This document shows positions 16,169-26,239 of a DNA stretch of 41,611 nucleotides, one piece after another. The position numbers were made by a program, and so were the translations under genes. The notes under the pieces were generated by a model. It saw nothing but the letters and a program-made list of their open reading frames with translations. It searched no databases and had not been told where the DNA came from. This DNA comes from an uncultured Oscillospiraceae bacterium (GTDB lineage: Bacteria; Bacillota; Clostridia; Oscillospirales; Oscillospiraceae). Numbering within the stretch: the first letter of the stretch is position 1; every line of letters starts with the position of its first letter. The stretch is from assembly GCA_944386885.1 (NCBI GenBank), contig CALXCU010000135.1, positions 1 through 41,611 on the forward strand, written 5' to 3'.

Positions 16169-17053
16169 TTGAACGATAAATTTACAACAGAAACGCCGGT
16201 ACAAGCGGTGATCCATGACCCAGCCTTCGGCTCCTTTGGCCGCCTGCTCTTTCCGGTAAACGCCAGCTACTGGAGCGGAACGACGCTGGGGAATCTGAAA
16301 TTGACCTGGTACAGCCATATCGACCCCAACAAGACGGTGGAGATTATCAACAACCTGCGGGAACGGGCCTTGGCCGGGGAGACCATCTTCTATGACATCT
16401 ATACAGATCAGGAAAAAGCCGCTGACCCGGCCAAGAGAAATACCGGACTGTTTTTCTTCCGGGGCAGGCCGGGGGCTCCCTTTGCCGTCTGCAATGCCGG
16501 CGGCGCCTTTGCCTATGTGGCCGCTATCCACGACAGTTTTCCCCACGCTCTGGAGCTGTCCAAGCGAAGGTACAACACCTTCGCCCTGATTTACCGTCCT
16601 GGAGCACATACTGCTTGTGAGGATCTGGCTCGAGCCATTACCTTTCTCTTCAATCACCCTAACGAGCTGGAGGTGGACACCAGTTGCTACTCCCTGTGGG
16701 GCGGCTCGGCGGGGGCACGAATGGCGGCCTGGCTGGGTACCTACGGCCCGGCGGCCTTTGGTGGCGGCGACCTGCCCTGTCCTGGTACGGTGGTCATGCA
16801 GTACACCAGCCTGGATGAGTACAGCCCCGGAGATCCACCTACCTTTGTATGTGTGGGAGACTCGGACTGGATTGCCCCCTGGCGGATCATGAAGGCCCGT
16901 GTAGACGCTATGTCCGTCCGGGGTATTCCGACAGAATTCCACTGCTATCCAGGCTTGGGCCATGGCTTTGGCCTGGGGACTGGTACCGCCGCAGATGGCT
17001 GGCTGGATCTTGCCGCCCGGTTCTGGGAGCGGCAGATGTGTAGAACAAACTGA
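16169..17053 (+). CDS. Alpha/beta hydrolase (esterase-like)
   Basis: A 294-residue hydrolase without a signal peptide, so probably cytoplasmic. Motifs include the nucleophile elbow GGSAGAR, the acid in CVGDSDWIAP and His in GLGHGFGLG, plus an oxyanion-type VCNAGGAFAYV segment. These match the carbohydrate- or acyl-esterase-like group (Abhydrolase_3/BD-FAE type). The start codon is TTG at 16169; GGGGGGA at 16156-16162 sits at the right distance and no ATG or GTG fits better. It follows the DUF4405 gene by 82 bases on the same strand and is followed by a terminator. Confidence 0.8.
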   Translation: MNDKFTTETPVQAVIHDPAFGSFGRLLFPVNASYWSGTTLGNLKLTWYSHIDPNKTVEIINNLRERALAGETIFYDIYTDQEKAADPAKRNTGLFFFRGRPGAPFAVCNAGGAFAYVAAIHDSFPHALELSKRRYNTFALIYRPGAHTACEDLARAITFLFNHPNELEVDTSCYSLWGGSAGARMAAWLGTYGPAAFGGGDLPCPGTVVMQYTSLDEYSPGDPPTFVCVGDSDWIAPWRIMKARVDAMSVRGIPTEFHCYPGLGHGFGLGTGTAADGWLDLAARFWERQMCRTN

Positions 17054-17137
17054 TATTTCCAGAAAGACGGATTCAAATTTATATATTTAAGAATGAGCAT
17101 AAATGAAAAATAAAACGGCTTATTAGCTTATCCCAAG

Positions 17138-17157
17138 ACAGCGGCCGCCGCTGTTTT
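17138..17157 (+). terminator. Terminator after the hydrolase/DUF4405 unit
   Basis: ACAGCGGC pairs with GCCGCTGT (17138-17154) with a very tight loop, followed by TTTT. The surrounding 17054-17332 gap is AT-rich and otherwise empty except for the LysR promoter. Confidence 0.55.
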
Positions 17158-17259
17158 ATGTTCTCTTGACGTTCATTGGACTGAAAACAGGACAATGCGC
17201 TTTCATAATATAGAGCATACGCCATGGAGAGCCAACAGTGATTCCTGAACTTGTTTATC

Positions 17260-17288
17260 TTGCTTTCTGGAGAGATGAGAAGTAAAAT
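17260..17288 (+). promoter_or_regulatory. Candidate promoter of the LysR regulator
   Basis: TTGCTT at 17260-17265, a 17-base spacer, then TAAAAT at 17283-17288, 44 bases before the start codon. Confidence 0.4.
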
Positions 17289-17332
17289 AAAACTAATATA
17301 GTTTGACACGATCTCCGGAAAGGCGGTGTTCT

Positions 17333-18241
17333 ATGTACAACCCCCAACTCGAGACATTTCTCCGTGTGGCGGACGCGGGGAGTTTCAATAAGGCGGCTGA
17401 GGAGCTGTTCATCACGCCGCCCGCAGTCATCAAGCAGATCACCTCCTTAGAGGCCGGCCTGAATCTCAAGCTCTTCATCCGTAGCCCCCGGGGACTGAAG
17501 CTTACTGAGGCAGGCAAATCCATCTACCGGGACGCCCAGTATATCATCCAATATTGTAAGGACTCTGTGATTCGGGCCAAGAACGCCGCTGAGGATGGGG
17601 ATAAAGTCATCCGCATTGGGGTGTCTCCTATGACGCCTGGACAGTTTCTATTGGATCTCTGGCCAGGTATTAAGAAATACTGCCCAGATATCAAGTTCAA
17701 GATGGTCCCCTATGAAAATACTCCGGAAAATTCAGTGGAAATTCTGCGCAACCTGGGGCAGAATATCGACATTGTGGCCGGCCTTTTTGACCAAAAGTTT
17801 CTGGAGGTTCGACAGTGTGCCGCCCTGGAACTGTCCCGGGAACCCATCCGCTGTGCCGTGTCCATCTATCATCCTCTGGCCGCCAAGGATCGCTTAACGG
17901 TGGAAGATCTCCATGACGAGAATTTTCTGCTGATCCGCCGGGGGTGGAATCAGTATCTGGATCAGATGCGGGATGAGTTATGGCGGGACCATCCCCAGAT
18001 CCATATCGTAGACTTCGAGATGTTCAATATCAACGTGTTCAATCAATGTGAGAACTCCGAAGATGTCCTTATGACCATTGACAACTGGCGGCAAGTACAT
18101 CCGCTGCTGAAGATCATCCCGGTGGACTGGAACTACACCATTCCCTTCGGTCTGCTTCACTCCCCTCACCCAGCGCCTACGGTCAAACGTTTCCTGAATG
18201 CGGTAAGAAGTGTTTGCCTCCCCGTGAGGACTTGTACTTAG
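17333..18241 (+). CDS. LysR-family transcriptional regulator
   Basis: A 302-residue LysR-type regulator. The N-terminal winged helix-turn-helix reads ETFLRVADAGSFNKAAEEL, then ITPPAVIKQITSLEAGLNLK, then FIRSPRGLKLTEAGK. A substrate-binding (periplasmic-protein-like) domain starts near residue 90 (VIRIGVSPMTPGQ). The ATG at 17333 has GGAAAGGCGG upstream and gives the standard LysR N-terminus. It lies between two transcription units whose promoters share the same composite element (14375-14426 and 18619-18675), so it is the obvious candidate regulator of both. The effector is unknown. A perfect terminator follows. Confidence 0.93.
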   Translation: MYNPQLETFLRVADAGSFNKAAEELFITPPAVIKQITSLEAGLNLKLFIRSPRGLKLTEAGKSIYRDAQYIIQYCKDSVIRAKNAAEDGDKVIRIGVSPMTPGQFLLDLWPGIKKYCPDIKFKMVPYENTPENSVEILRNLGQNIDIVAGLFDQKFLEVRQCAALELSREPIRCAVSIYHPLAAKDRLTVEDLHDENFLLIRRGWNQYLDQMRDELWRDHPQIHIVDFEMFNINVFNQCENSEDVLMTIDNWRQVHPLLKIIPVDWNYTIPFGLLHSPHPAPTVKRFLNAVRSVCLPVRTCT

Positions 18242-18274
18242 CTGTTATAAAAAGGTACATATTGCATAATTTTT

Positions 18275-18303
18275 CGAGACTTCTGCTGAAGTCTCGATTT
18301 TTT
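18275..18303 (+). terminator. Rho-independent terminator after the LysR gene
   Basis: CGAGACTTC pairs perfectly with GAAGTCTCG (18275-18283 and 18288-18296) around TGCT, followed by a T tract (ATTTTTTAA). Confidence 0.9.
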
Positions 18304-18610
18304 AATACTGCCGAAAGACAGGAAGCAGTTCCAGAGCGATGCCGTACGCAACGATCTACTGTGGACAGGGGCCCTGGCAGAAAATGATCTGATCAAGGCC
18401 GGCAAGCAAGGCCGGTATCCTGCCGCCAAGCGCCCTCCGGCTGGTGCGAAACTGTCTGTCCAGGTGTGAGACATCTCCCACGAAAGCCGCTCCACGGATA
18501 ATCTGGCTCCTGCCGGAGCAGAGGCCTTGGAGGCCCTGCTGAAAAAGCCGAACCTGTTATCTTCAGGACCTGGAAAAGGCGGCACGGCTGGCGAAGCGTC
18601 CGGCCGGTTA
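18304..18610 (+). other. Gap with protein-like debris, no supported gene
   Basis: One frame reads LPKDRKQFQSDAVRND and then LIKAGKQGRYPAAKRP before a stop. It has no start signal and I do not recognise the family. It could be the remains of a lost gene between the LysR gene and the hydrolase operon. No RNA gene or repeat was seen. Confidence 0.35.
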
Positions 18611-18618
18611 AAACCAAT

Positions 18619-18675
18619 TGGTATATACCATAAAACGAATCGGAACTTCCAGCCATCAGACAATGGCATTATAAT
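18619..18675 (+). promoter_or_regulatory. Composite promoter/operator of the hydrolase-flavodoxin operon
   Basis: A perfect 12-base palindrome TGGTATATACCA (18619-18630) overlaps TATACC (18624-18629). Ten bases later comes TCGGAACTTCC (18640-18650), and 19 bases later a perfect TATAAT (18670-18675). The spacings equal those at 14375-14426. With RNA starting near 18682, the palindrome is centred near -57 and GGAACTTCC near -36. This is the layout usual for LysR-type regulation (a recognition site plus an activation site over the -35). Confidence 0.65.
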
Positions 18676-18732
18676 GCAGACAACAAAAAAAGAGAATTCA
18701 TTTCGCTTGAAAATCAGAAAGGATGAACGACC

Positions 18733-19875
18733 ATGAAATACAACCGCAAACGGCTGGCTCTGGCTTTGGCCGGAGCCTTGACGACCGCCCTCTTGGCCGG
18801 ATGTGCCGAGGACCAAGCGCCCAGCGCATCCGCCGGCGCCTCAACCCCTGCCGGTACCCAGGAGACCACAGCGCAGACAAGCTCCGGCGCCCTGGCTATC
18901 GCCGAGCAGGGCATCTTCTCCGCCGGCGGCACGGTCATCGAATCCGACGGCACCTTTGACGTGGCCAACTACTACACCTCCCGGGAGGGCTCCACTTCCC
19001 ATGTGGACCACGCCAACGTGCTCTACCAGATCCCCGAGAACAACACGGGGCTGCCCATGGTGTTCCTCCACGGCTATGGCCAGTCCCGCATGGGCTGGAT
19101 GACCACCCCCGACGGCCGGGAGGGCTGGTCGGACATGTTCCTGCGCATGGGCCACAGCGTGTGGCTCATTGACCAGCCCCGCCGGGGCGAGGCCGGCCAG
19201 ACCTCGGTGGCGGGCACCATGATCACCACACCCTCGGATCAGACCTGGTACACCCAATTCCGCATCGGCACCTATCTCAATGATGAATTTACCTACAATG
19301 AGGGGTCCCAGTTCCCCCGGGGGGAGGACGTCCTGGACCAGTTTTTCCGCCAGATGACCCCGGATACCGGCATGGACAATGCGAACAACGACCAGAACAT
19401 CGACAACGCCGTGGTGGCCCAGGCGGTGGCGGCGGCCATCGACGAGATCTATGACCGCACCGGCCAGGACTCTATCCTCGTGACCCACTCCCAGGGCGGC
19501 CTGCCCGGCTGGGAAGTGCCCCGGTACACCGACCATGTGGCCGCCATCGTGGCCATCGAGCCCGGCGGAGCGCCCCAGGTGGACAGCGACGCCTACAACG
19601 CCCTGGTGGAGCAGAACATCCCGGTGACCTTCTACTACGGCGACTACATCGGCGAGGAGTTCACCGACGTGCCCGCCGCCGCCATGTGGTCCATGATGGC
19701 CTCCACTGCGGATACGTTCACCGAGGCCTACAATGCCGCCGGCGGGAACAGCACTGTGGTTCATCTGCCCGACGAGGGCATCACCGGCAATTCCCACTTT
19801 ATGTTCCAGGAGCTGAACAACGATGTGATTGCCGACCACATCGAGGCATGGATCCAGGAGAACGTGACGGAATAA
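18733..19875 (+). CDS. Lipoprotein alpha/beta hydrolase
   Basis: A 380-residue exported lipoprotein. The signal peptide ends in LAGC (Cys24), followed by a Ser/Ala/Thr-rich linker to about residue 55. The hydrolase domain shows VFLHGYGQSRMGW (oxyanion region), LIDQPRRGEAG, the nucleophile elbow LVTHSQGGLPGWE and a late His in GNSHFMFQE. The acid is probably in the YYGDYIGEE strand. It is distant in sequence from the lipoprotein hydrolase at 14449 although both have the same layout. It is the first gene of the long redox operon, with the flavodoxin lipoprotein starting 28 bases after its stop. The substrate is unknown. Confidence 0.82.
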   Translation: MKYNRKRLALALAGALTTALLAGCAEDQAPSASAGASTPAGTQETTAQTSSGALAIAEQGIFSAGGTVIESDGTFDVANYYTSREGSTSHVDHANVLYQIPENNTGLPMVFLHGYGQSRMGWMTTPDGREGWSDMFLRMGHSVWLIDQPRRGEAGQTSVAGTMITTPSDQTWYTQFRIGTYLNDEFTYNEGSQFPRGEDVLDQFFRQMTPDTGMDNANNDQNIDNAVVAQAVAAAIDEIYDRTGQDSILVTHSQGGLPGWEVPRYTDHVAAIVAIEPGGAPQVDSDAYNALVEQNIPVTFYYGDYIGEEFTDVPAAAMWSMMASTADTFTEAYNAAGGNSTVVHLPDEGITGNSHFMFQELNNDVIADHIEAWIQENVTE

Positions 19876-19903
19876 AACATAGACCAAATAGGAGGAACCT
19901 TCT

Positions 19904-20563
19904 ATGAAGACTTGGAAGCAACTTTTCAGCTGCCTGCTGGCCGGGGCCATGCTGCTCTCCCTGGCCGCCTGCGGCCAGGACCAGAGCGCGGAGGCCACAC
20001 CCTCCAGCGTGACCGGCGCCTCCGCCGCCCCGGAGACAACCCCGGCTCCCACGGAACCGGCCGCCCCGGAGAGCGGCAATGTCCTGGTGGTCTATTACTC
20101 TGCCTCTGGCCACACCGAGACCGTGGCCAACTACATTGCGCAGGCCACGGGAGGCGACCTCTTTGAGATCACCCCGGTGGAGCCCTACACAGAGGAAGAC
20201 CTGAACTGGACCGACGAGAGCAGCCGCGTGACCCGGGAGCACGAGGACGAGTCCCTGCGGGATGTAGAGTTGACCACTACCACGGTGGAGAACTGGGACT
20301 CCTATGACACCGTCTTCATCGGCTATCCCATCTGGTGGGGCATTGCCGCCTGGCCGGTGGACAGCTTCGTGGAGGCCAACGATTTTACCGGTAAGACAGT
20401 CATCCCCTTCTGCACCTCTTCCAGCTCCGGCTTGGGGGAGAGCGGGGAGCTGCTGGCCGGCCTGGCCGGCACCGGTGACTGGCAGGAGGGGCAGCGCTTC
20501 CGCTCCAGCGCCAGCCAAGCGGATGTGACCGAGTGGGTGGACGGCCTGGGCCTGTCCGCATAA
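19904..20563 (+). CDS. Exported lipoprotein flavodoxin
   Basis: A 219-residue protein. The signal peptide has a lipobox LAAC (Cys23) and a Ser/Pro/Thr/Glu linker to about residue 56. A flavodoxin-like domain follows: VVYYSASGHTETVANYI is the FMN phosphate loop, FIGYPIWWGIAAWPV and IPFCTSSSSGLGESG are typical of the Flavodoxin_4 group. Most flavodoxins are cytoplasmic electron carriers; the lipoprotein signal places this one outside the membrane. The domain is a close paralogue of the C-terminal half of the S-layer protein at 25029. AGGAGG at 19891-19896 supports the start. The redox partner is unknown; DUF4405 or quinone-linked partners are inference. Confidence 0.88.
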   Translation: MKTWKQLFSCLLAGAMLLSLAACGQDQSAEATPSSVTGASAAPETTPAPTEPAAPESGNVLVVYYSASGHTETVANYIAQATGGDLFEITPVEPYTEEDLNWTDESSRVTREHEDESLRDVELTTTTVENWDSYDTVFIGYPIWWGIAAWPVDSFVEANDFTGKTVIPFCTSSSSGLGESGELLAGLAGTGDWQEGQRFRSSASQADVTEWVDGLGLSA

Positions 20564-20644
20564 GAGCGAAAAACGGCAGGGGCCGGGGCAGAGGATCCGG
20601 CTCCTGCCGGCCTATAAATCTACGAGCAGAAAGGAACGAGAGAA

Positions 20645-21178
20645 ATGCCCAAAAAAATTCTAATCCTGTCCGCCAGCCCCCGGAAGGGCGGCAATTCAGA
20701 CCTGCTGTGCGGCCAATTTGCCAAAGGCGCGGAAGAAGCCGGGCACCAAGTGGAGAAGATCCGGGTACAGGAGAAGAAGATCGCCCCCTGCCTGGCCTGT
20801 TACGGCTGCCGGGGCACCGGCGTCTGCGTCCAGAAGGACGATATGGCCGCCGTTCTGGAGAAAATGGTGGAGGCCGATGTGCTGGTGCTGGCCACTCCGG
20901 TGTATTTTTACTCTATGGACGGCCAGCTCAAGACTCTTATCGACCGGACCCTGCCCCGGTACACGGAGATCCGGGATAAGGAGATCTACCTCATCGCCAC
21001 TGCCGCCGCGGGCAGGGGGGCCATGGAGCGCACGATCGACTCCATGCGCGGCTTCACCGACTGTCTGCCCGGCGCCCAGGTGAAGGGCGTGATCTACGGC
21101 TCCGGCGTATATCAGAAGGGCGAAGTGCTGGAGACCCGGGCCGCCCACGAGGCCTATCAGGCGGGAAAGCGGGCTTGA
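20645..21178 (+). CDS. NADPH-dependent FMN reductase / flavodoxin-fold protein
   Basis: A 177-residue cytoplasmic flavoprotein. The N-terminus KILILSASPRKGGNSDLL is the FMN-binding loop of the NADPH-dependent FMN reductase and iron-sulfur-flavoprotein superfamily. A Cys-rich stretch (CLACYGCRGTGVCVQKDD) is the position where related proteins hold a cluster or redox cysteines. ATPVYFYSMDGQLKTLIDR is the second flavin-contact region. RBS AGAAAGGAACG precedes the ATG. It is the third gene of the operon and a plausible source of reduced flavin for other enzymes in the cluster (inference). Confidence 0.85.
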   Translation: MPKKILILSASPRKGGNSDLLCGQFAKGAEEAGHQVEKIRVQEKKIAPCLACYGCRGTGVCVQKDDMAAVLEKMVEADVLVLATPVYFYSMDGQLKTLIDRTLPRYTEIRDKEIYLIATAAAGRGAMERTIDSMRGFTDCLPGAQVKGVIYGSGVYQKGEVLETRAAHEAYQAGKRA

Positions 21179-21209
21179 AATCTGGAAGAAAGAAGGCTGA
21201 CCTGCCCCC

Positions 21210-22571
21210 ATGGCGGAATTCAGCGAGAAAGAATTATTTGAAACCGTCCCGGTTCCCCAGGCAGTAGCGACCTTGGCCATTCCCACGGTGATCAGCCAGG
21301 TGGTGACTATGATCTATAACCTGGCTGACACCTTTTTTATTGGGCAGACCGGGAATCCCTACATGGTGGCGGCGGTTTCCCTGGTATCACCCTGGTTTAA
21401 TCTGCTTACCGCCCTTGGAAACCTCTTCGGCCTGGGGGGCAGCAGCCTGATCTCCCGTATGCTTGGGGTAAAGCGGGAGGACGAGATCCGCTATGTCTCC
21501 GCCTTCAGTATCTGGGCGGGGGCAGTGGTCACCGCCTGTTTTTCTCTGGCCAGCTTTTTGGCCCGGGAACCCCTGCTCACCTTTTTGGGGGCCAGTGCGG
21601 ACAATTACCGCTATGCAGAGGACTACCTGCTCTGGGTGGTGGTGATTGGCGGCGTGCCCACCATGGTGAGCCTGGCCCTGGGACACCTTCTGCGCAGCGA
21701 GGGCCATGCCCGGGAGGCCAGTGCGGGCATGATGTTTGGCGGCATCCTGAATGTGATTCTGGACCCGGTTCTGATTTTCGGCTTTCACCTGGATGTGGCT
21801 GGGGCGGCCATCGCAACGGCCTTCTCCAATGCCGCGTCGGTGGTGTTTTTCGCGGCGGCGTATCTCCGGCTGCGTGGGCGCACGGCGATGTCCTTCCGGC
21901 CCCGGTATTTCACCTTTCGGTATGTGGGCCCCATCTTCTCGGTGGGACTGGCCTCCGCTCTAGCCACCGCCCTGGGCAATGCCTCCAACATGGTGATGGT
22001 CCATCTGGCCTCCGCCTACGGGGACATCCCGGTGGCCGCCTACGGCATTGTCAAGCGCATCGACCAGTTCCCCCTGAATGTATCCATGGGCCTTTGCCAG
22101 GGCTTTATGCCCCTGGTAGGCTACAACTATGCCTCAGGGAATTATAAACGGATGCGTGCGGTGTCCTACTTCTCCTGGAAAGTGGCGCTGATCTTCTCCG
22201 CCTGCTGCGTGGCCTGCTTCGCGGCCTTCGCACCCCAAATCCTCCACCTGTTCATCCCGGAGGCGGAGACCAGCGCCCTGGGGGCCGCCTTTCTGCGCAT
22301 CGCCTGCCTGGCGGTGCCGCTGACGGCGGTCAATTTCCTCATCAGTTACACCCTTCAGGCCATGGGCAAGGGGGTGCGGTCCGCCGTCCTCACCTCCTGC
22401 CGTCAGGGGCTGCTGAATATTCCCCTGCTGATCCTCATGGATTTGACGGTGGGCCTCTACGGGATGATCTGGACCCAGCTGGTGGTGGAGGTCATTATGC
22501 TCCCGGTCTCCTTTGGGATGTACCGGGCTACGTTCCGCCACTTGTCTGCCAATACCGCAGTACGTGTCTGA
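21210..22571 (+). CDS. MATE family efflux transporter
   Basis: A 453-residue integral membrane protein with about 12 transmembrane segments, as expected for the multidrug and toxin extrusion family (NorM/DinF type). Family traits include PTVISQVVTMIYNLADTFFI near the N-terminus, the first-half repeat GLGGSSLISRMLG and a second half beginning near IFSVGLASALATALGNAS. GYNYASGNYKRMR is the conserved MATE motif. Substrates are normally cationic drugs or metabolites exchanged for Na+ or H+; none can be predicted here. It starts 31 bases after the FMN reductase gene and so belongs to the operon. Confidence 0.92.
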   Translation: MAEFSEKELFETVPVPQAVATLAIPTVISQVVTMIYNLADTFFIGQTGNPYMVAAVSLVSPWFNLLTALGNLFGLGGSSLISRMLGVKREDEIRYVSAFSIWAGAVVTACFSLASFLAREPLLTFLGASADNYRYAEDYLLWVVVIGGVPTMVSLALGHLLRSEGHAREASAGMMFGGILNVILDPVLIFGFHLDVAGAAIATAFSNAASVVFFAAAYLRLRGRTAMSFRPRYFTFRYVGPIFSVGLASALATALGNASNMVMVHLASAYGDIPVAAYGIVKRIDQFPLNVSMGLCQGFMPLVGYNYASGNYKRMRAVSYFSWKVALIFSACCVACFAAFAPQILHLFIPEAETSALGAAFLRIACLAVPLTAVNFLISYTLQAMGKGVRSAVLTSCRQGLLNIPLLILMDLTVGLYGMIWTQLVVEVIMLPVSFGMYRATFRHLSANTAVRV

Positions 22572-22588
22572 AAAATAAACGAGGTAGC

Positions 22589-22918
22589 ATGATGAAAGTG
22601 CTTTTGATAAATGGGAGCCCCCATCAGACAGGAAGTACGAATGAAGCTGTGTGGGAAGTCGGAAAAGCCCTGGAGGATGAAGAAATTGACACGGGCGCAT
22701 TTTGGAGCGGCAATCATCCGCTGGCTGGCTGTATAGGCTGTGGATTCTGCGTGAAGGCGGGCCGTTGCTGCTATGGCGACCGCGTTAACATGTTTTTAGA
22801 AACCGCCAAGGACTACGACGGATTTGTATTTGGGACGCCAGTCCACTTCGCCACAGCGGCGGCCTCTATGCTGGGATTTCTGAGTCGGGCATTTTTTACC
22901 GATCGCTGTACGGGGTGA
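22589..22918 (+). pseudogene. Truncated NADPH-dependent FMN reductase / flavoprotein
   Basis: Starts like an intact flavoprotein of about 200 residues (VLLINGSPHQTGSTNEAV, then GCIGCGFCVKAGRC, then FGTPVHFATAAASMLGFL) but ends after 109 residues. The C-terminal half is missing. At the family position GFLSRAFF the sequence jumps into an SDR gene fragment at about 22912. The start and upstream spacing (17 bases after the MATE stop) are normal, so a truncated protein could still be made. A deletion that fused two genes is the simplest reading. Confidence 0.75.
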
Positions 22919-23207
22919 CCGCGCAGCGGTGACCGCCCAGGACCCGGCTGCTCTGAATGCTTTGGAGCAGGCCTATCCGGAACAGAGCCTTCTTCGTCTG
23001 GATCTGAGCGGCCGGGCCAGTATGGAACAGGCGGTGCGGGAAACAGTCCGGCACTTTGGCGCCATAGACGTGCTGGTGAACAACGCCGGCCATGGCTATC
23101 GGGCGGCCATAGAGGAGAGTGAAGCAGCGGCTGTGGATGAGCTCTTCCGGACCGCCCTGCAGGTGGTCCAGGACTGGGCGGAAACGAGCTGCCAGTCGGA
23201 TTTTTGA
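22914..23207 (+). pseudogene. Short-chain dehydrogenase (SDR) internal fragment
   Basis: An open frame reads GDRAAVTAQDPAALNALEQA, then LLRLDLSGRASMEQAV, then HFGAIDVLVNNAGHGYRAAI. This is the beta2 to NNAG region of a classical SDR. The N-terminal cofactor motif TGxxxGxG and the catalytic Ser/Tyr-x3-Lys half are absent. The final ~15 residues (VVQDWAETSCQSDF) no longer resemble SDRs, suggesting a second breakpoint near 23155. It overlaps the truncated flavoprotein frame by a few bases at the junction. Confidence 0.75.
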
Positions 23208-23275
23208 GCGCATCACAGTTTCCCGTTCCCTTTTCACGACAGATGATTCCAGTTTCGTAAGAAAGGATGTTTTGT

Positions 23276-24993
<1,718 letters not shown>

Positions 24994-25028
24994 CCCCATA
25001 CATGGAACTTGGTAAGGAGGTTTCCTCT

Positions 25029-26171
25029 ATGAAAATCCGCAAGCGAACTGGGGCTATCTTACTGGCCCTGGTCTTGACGCTCAGTCTCAGCATCACGGCC
25101 TTTGCCGCCGTGGAGGACACGGGCTTTTCCGACGTGGCCGCAGATGCCTGGTATGCCGGGGCAGTGGCCTATGTCCGGGAGAACGGCCTGATGAGCGGCA
25201 CCTCTGAGACCGCGTTTTCCCCCGATGGAACGATGACCCGGGGGATGCTGGTTACGACCTTATACCGCATGGCCGGTTCTCCCTCTCTGGAGAATGAAAC
25301 TCTGGGCGATCCCTTTTCCGATGTGCCGGACGGCGCCTGGTATGCCAGCGGGGTCTACTGGGCCCGGCTGACCGGCGTGGTCAGCGGCTACTCCGACGGG
25401 CAGTTTGGCCCCAATGACCCGGTGAGCCGGGAACAGATTGCGGCCATCCTCTGGAGGTATGCCGGCAGCCCCGCGGCGGAAGCTGGTACGGACTTTGCCG
25501 ACGAGGGCAGCATCTCCGATTATGCCGCCCAGGCGGTGGACTGGGCCCGGGCCAATGGGATCGTGAGCGGTGTGGATGGCAACCGTTTCCTGCCCCAGGA
25601 CAGCGCCACCCGCGCCCAAGTGGCCGCAATCCTGCAGAACTATCTGACCATGGAGCGGCCCACAGAACCTGAGGTCCCGGCGGAGGGGAGCCGGGTGCTG
25701 GTGGCCTACTTCTCCGCCACCGGCAACACAGAGCGGGTCGCAAACCAGATCGCAGAGGCCGCCCGCGGCGACCTGTTCGAGATCACACCCGCCGATCCCT
25801 ACACCTCCGATGACCTGAACTGGACCGACGAGGACAGCCGGGTGGTATATGAGTACGAAAACCCGGATGCGCGGGATACGGAACTGGTCACTGATACCCC
25901 GGAGAACTGGGATGATTATGATGTGGTATTCATCGGCTACCCCATCTGGTGGTATGACGCCGCATGGCCGGTGGAGGGCTTTGTGGAGGCCAATGACTTC
26001 ACCGGCAAGACGGTGATCCCCTTCTGCACCTCCTCCAGCTCCGGCCTGGGAGAGAGCGGGCAGCGGCTTGCAGAGCTGGCTGGAACCGGAAACTGGCAGG
26101 AGGGGCAGCGGTTTCCCTCCGGCGCTACCCAGGCCGATGTGGAGGGGTGGCTGGACACACTGGATCTGTAA
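25029..26171 (+). CDS. S-layer-homology protein with C-terminal flavodoxin domain
   Basis: A 380-residue exported fusion protein. A signal peptide (residues 1-27, ending TAFAA) is followed by three S-layer homology repeats: FSDVAADAWYAGAVAYV..., FSDVPDGAWYASGVYWA... and FADEGSISDYAAQAVDWA..., each with the TRGML/SREQIAAIL/TRAQVAAIL second half. These normally bind pyruvylated cell-wall polymer. After a short linker, a flavodoxin domain starts near residue 222 (VLVAYFSATGNTERVANQI). It continues with FIGYPIWWYDAAWPV and ends like the lipoprotein flavodoxin at 19904 (FTGKTVIPFCTSSSSGLGES shared). AAGGAGG at 25014-25020 fixes the start. The result is a flavodoxin displayed on the cell wall, an unusual architecture. 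Confidence 0.92.
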   Translation: MKIRKRTGAILLALVLTLSLSITAFAAVEDTGFSDVAADAWYAGAVAYVRENGLMSGTSETAFSPDGTMTRGMLVTTLYRMAGSPSLENETLGDPFSDVPDGAWYASGVYWARLTGVVSGYSDGQFGPNDPVSREQIAAILWRYAGSPAAEAGTDFADEGSISDYAAQAVDWARANGIVSGVDGNRFLPQDSATRAQVAAILQNYLTMERPTEPEVPAEGSRVLVAYFSATGNTERVANQIAEAARGDLFEITPADPYTSDDLNWTDEDSRVVYEYENPDARDTELVTDTPENWDDYDVVFIGYPIWWYDAAWPVEGFVEANDFTGKTVIPFCTSSSSGLGESGQRLAELAGTGNWQEGQRFPSGATQADVEGWLDTLDL

Positions 26172-26239
26172 TAAATCAGGACGGGCTTACTATGGCAGGC
26201 ACCTCTCCGAAGGGCGGGGCCTGAGAAAGGAAGATTTTT

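Noticed and set aside
17139-17158. Possible operator formed by the GCGGCCGC palindrome
   Set aside because: It is the stem of a hairpin followed by TTTT right after a gene end, so a terminator explains it better.
18841-20079. 412-residue minus-strand frame opposite the lipoprotein hydrolase
   Set aside because: Low-complexity Gly/Val/His composition. The sense strand has a lipoprotein signal and hydrolase motifs with proper ribosome binding sites.
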